Shown here: piece by piece, positions 63,027 through 64,000 of the stretch
Layout of the letters: every line of letters begins with the position of its first letter
How positions within the stretch are numbered: position 1 is the first letter of the stretch
NCBI RefSeq assembly: GCF_900167975.1
Contig: NZ_FUZU01000001.1
Span: forward strand, 2,751,331 to 2,815,330
DNA from: Ohtaekwangia koreensis
GTDB lineage: Bacteria; Bacteroidota; Bacteroidia; Cytophagales; Cyclobacteriaceae
Reading direction: 5' to 3'
Length of the DNA: 64,000 nt
Notes under the pieces: model-generated
The model's input: the letters and a program-made list of their open reading frames with translations, nothing else
What the model was told of the DNA's origin: nothing
Database searches by the model: none
Position numbers and translations under genes: made by a program

Positions 63027-64000
63027 ATGAACCACCTCATCGCCAGAGCATACCTCGCCGCCCCGGCTATCGGGTGCCTACTGGCCATTAGTCTTTTCTC
63101 CTGCCATAATCCTGACGAGAGAAATGTGCCCGTACAAGATCATGTCGTGTCTGAACACGACTACATACAGGCTTTCCTGGCGATGGACACACTGCCCACG
63201 CCGAAGCGTTTAGAACAGATCCGCCTGATGTTGAAAGAATTCGACTCAACGGAATACGCGGGCAATCCATACTACAACTACCTTCAGGGCTATATCCTAC
63301 AACTCGAGAGCAAGCCCGACAGTGCGTTGATCTACTACCGGAACATGAAGCCGGATTCGCTTTCCGCGCTCTTCATACTAAAAGAATATTCTATTCTGTC
63401 CAGTACAACGAACGAAGCCATCATTGCCGATTCGGAGCTCATGGCTACCGTCCTGGACATGATCGCGAACGCTGAAAAAAACGACAACCCATTCACCTAT
63501 AAGTTGTATGATCTCCTTGCCAGATTCTACTACAGAAACCAGAACGGTGAAAAGGCAGCGGCGTACACTCACCTTTACTACAAAAACCATCCGTTCAAAG
63601 ATCAGATTACCGTCAGACAGCGCTATCACGCCCTCCTGTTTATACTCGCGGTGAGAGACACAGACACCAAGGCTATGCGCGTGCACCTCGACAGCTGTCG
63701 TAAGCTGGCATTGCTGATCAACGATAGCCTTACACTCATGCGCACCTACGAGGGTGAATCGCAGCTGCAAGTACTCACCGGCCACTACGCCGAGGCCGTA
63801 TATGGCTATCGAAGATATTTTCAGTATTTGAAACGGAAGGGCCTTCTCGATATTGTCGCGTTCAACAACATGGCCAAAATCGTATTGGATAATAATGAGC
63901 CCGACTCGGCGATTCATTATTTCAGGGAAGCAATACGATGGGCAAAAGAAAATGTTCCCACGGCCGACCTCTTAGGAGTTTACGGCGGACTCAATGAGAC
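63027..64000 (+). CDS. TPR-containing lipoprotein, partial (cut by window end)
   Basis: An open frame from the ATG at 63027 runs with no stop to the window end (about 324 codons). N-terminal lipoprotein signal: hydrophobic AAPAIGCLLAISLF then SC (Cys26). The rest is helical with repeats resembling TPR units (YLQGYILQLESKPDSALIYYRNM; YAEAVYGYRRYFQYLKR; DSAIHYFREAIRWAKEN). In Bacteroidota such proteins often continue into a membrane helix and a histidine kinase or LuxR domain, but the decisive part lies outside the window. The opposite-strand frame at 63378-63917 is a shadow. GC is higher than in the HicB remnant upstream. Confidence 0.8.
   Translation, partial: MNHLIARAYLAAPAIGCLLAISLFSCHNPDERNVPVQDHVVSEHDYIQAFLAMDTLPTPKRLEQIRLMLKEFDSTEYAGNPYYNYLQGYILQLESKPDSALIYYRNMKPDSLSALFILKEYSILSSTTNEAIIADSELMATVLDMIANAEKNDNPFTYKLYDLLARFYYRNQNGEKAAAYTHLYYKNHPFKDQITVRQRYHALLFILAVRDTDTKAMRVHLDSCRKLALLINDSLTLMRTYEGESQLQVLTGHYAEAVYGYRRYFQYLKRKGLLDIVAFNNMAKIVLDNNEPDSAIHYFREAIRWAKENVPTADLLGVYGGLNE

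Noticed and set aside
63378-63917. Leftward 179-codon frame at the right edge
   Set aside because: It is antisense to a continuous rightward lipoprotein/TPR frame with clear signal peptide and repeats.

Overview
The window looks like chromosomal DNA of a Bacteroidota bacterium, most likely a Cytophagales soil type (Chryseolinea/Ohtaekwangia-like; this placement is inference). The signs are Por/type IX secretion (T9SS) sorting domains, BACON-bearing lipoproteins, Reg_prop/Y_Y_Y propeller sensors, many AraC regulators with N-terminal sensor parts, FAS1 and SusE-style lipoproteins, TAnnTTTG-like promoter boxes and weak Shine-Dalgarno sequences. I saw no rRNA, tRNA, CRISPR array, transposase or integrase.

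Region by region. 0.3-3 kb: a membrane AraC regulator, an outer-membrane barrel protein and a DUF4260 membrane protein, all leftward. 3.7-12 kb: a signalling block. A periplasmic beta-propeller receptor fused to a SpoIIE-type PP2C phosphatase is followed by SiaB-like kinase and SiaC-like phosphoprotein genes. A full-length second copy of the receptor-phosphatase follows, but behind it only a decayed stub of a second siaB remains. 12-14 kb: a GrpB-family gene and a secreted Asp-box (BNR) protein.

14.8-33.7 kb: a glycan-degradation island with two GH74 enzymes carrying T9SS tails, two tandem BACON-GH5 lipoproteins (GH5_4-like), five intact GH43 enzymes and one truncated GH43. The set (endo-xyloglucanases plus GH43_12-like arabinofuranosidases) fits xyloglucan or arabinoxylan breakdown. 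No SusC/SusD pair, inner-membrane transporter or dedicated regulator lies inside it. The island has grown by repeated local duplication: frameshifted GH74 and GH43 relics sit between the two GH5 genes, a GH74 C-terminal relic precedes the last GH43, and the truncated GH43 is a mosaic of two paralogues.

33.9-51 kb: small-molecule and redox genes (SnoaL-like protein, Phd/YoeB toxin-antitoxin pair, cupin and cyclophilin-like lipoproteins, YcjY/DLH-like hydrolase, AraC-acetyltransferase operon, GH127-like beta-L-arabinofuranosidase, SDR-AraC, OsmC, a propeller histidine kinase, AraC-ene reductase-quinone reductase). 51-59 kb: an esterase-fold protein lacking its serine, a BLUF photoreceptor, a LytS/LytTR two-component pair, a triple-FAS1 lipoprotein and a second SDR-AraC pair. 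59-64 kb: a PadR regulator with a long perfect inverted repeat over its start, a MacB/FtsX-like permease with a prefix domain, a frameshifted HicB-like antitoxin and the start of a TPR lipoprotein cut by the window end.

The most notable points are the propeller receptors wired to a Sia-type partner switch instead of a histidine kinase, and the visible evolutionary debris in the glycosidase island.
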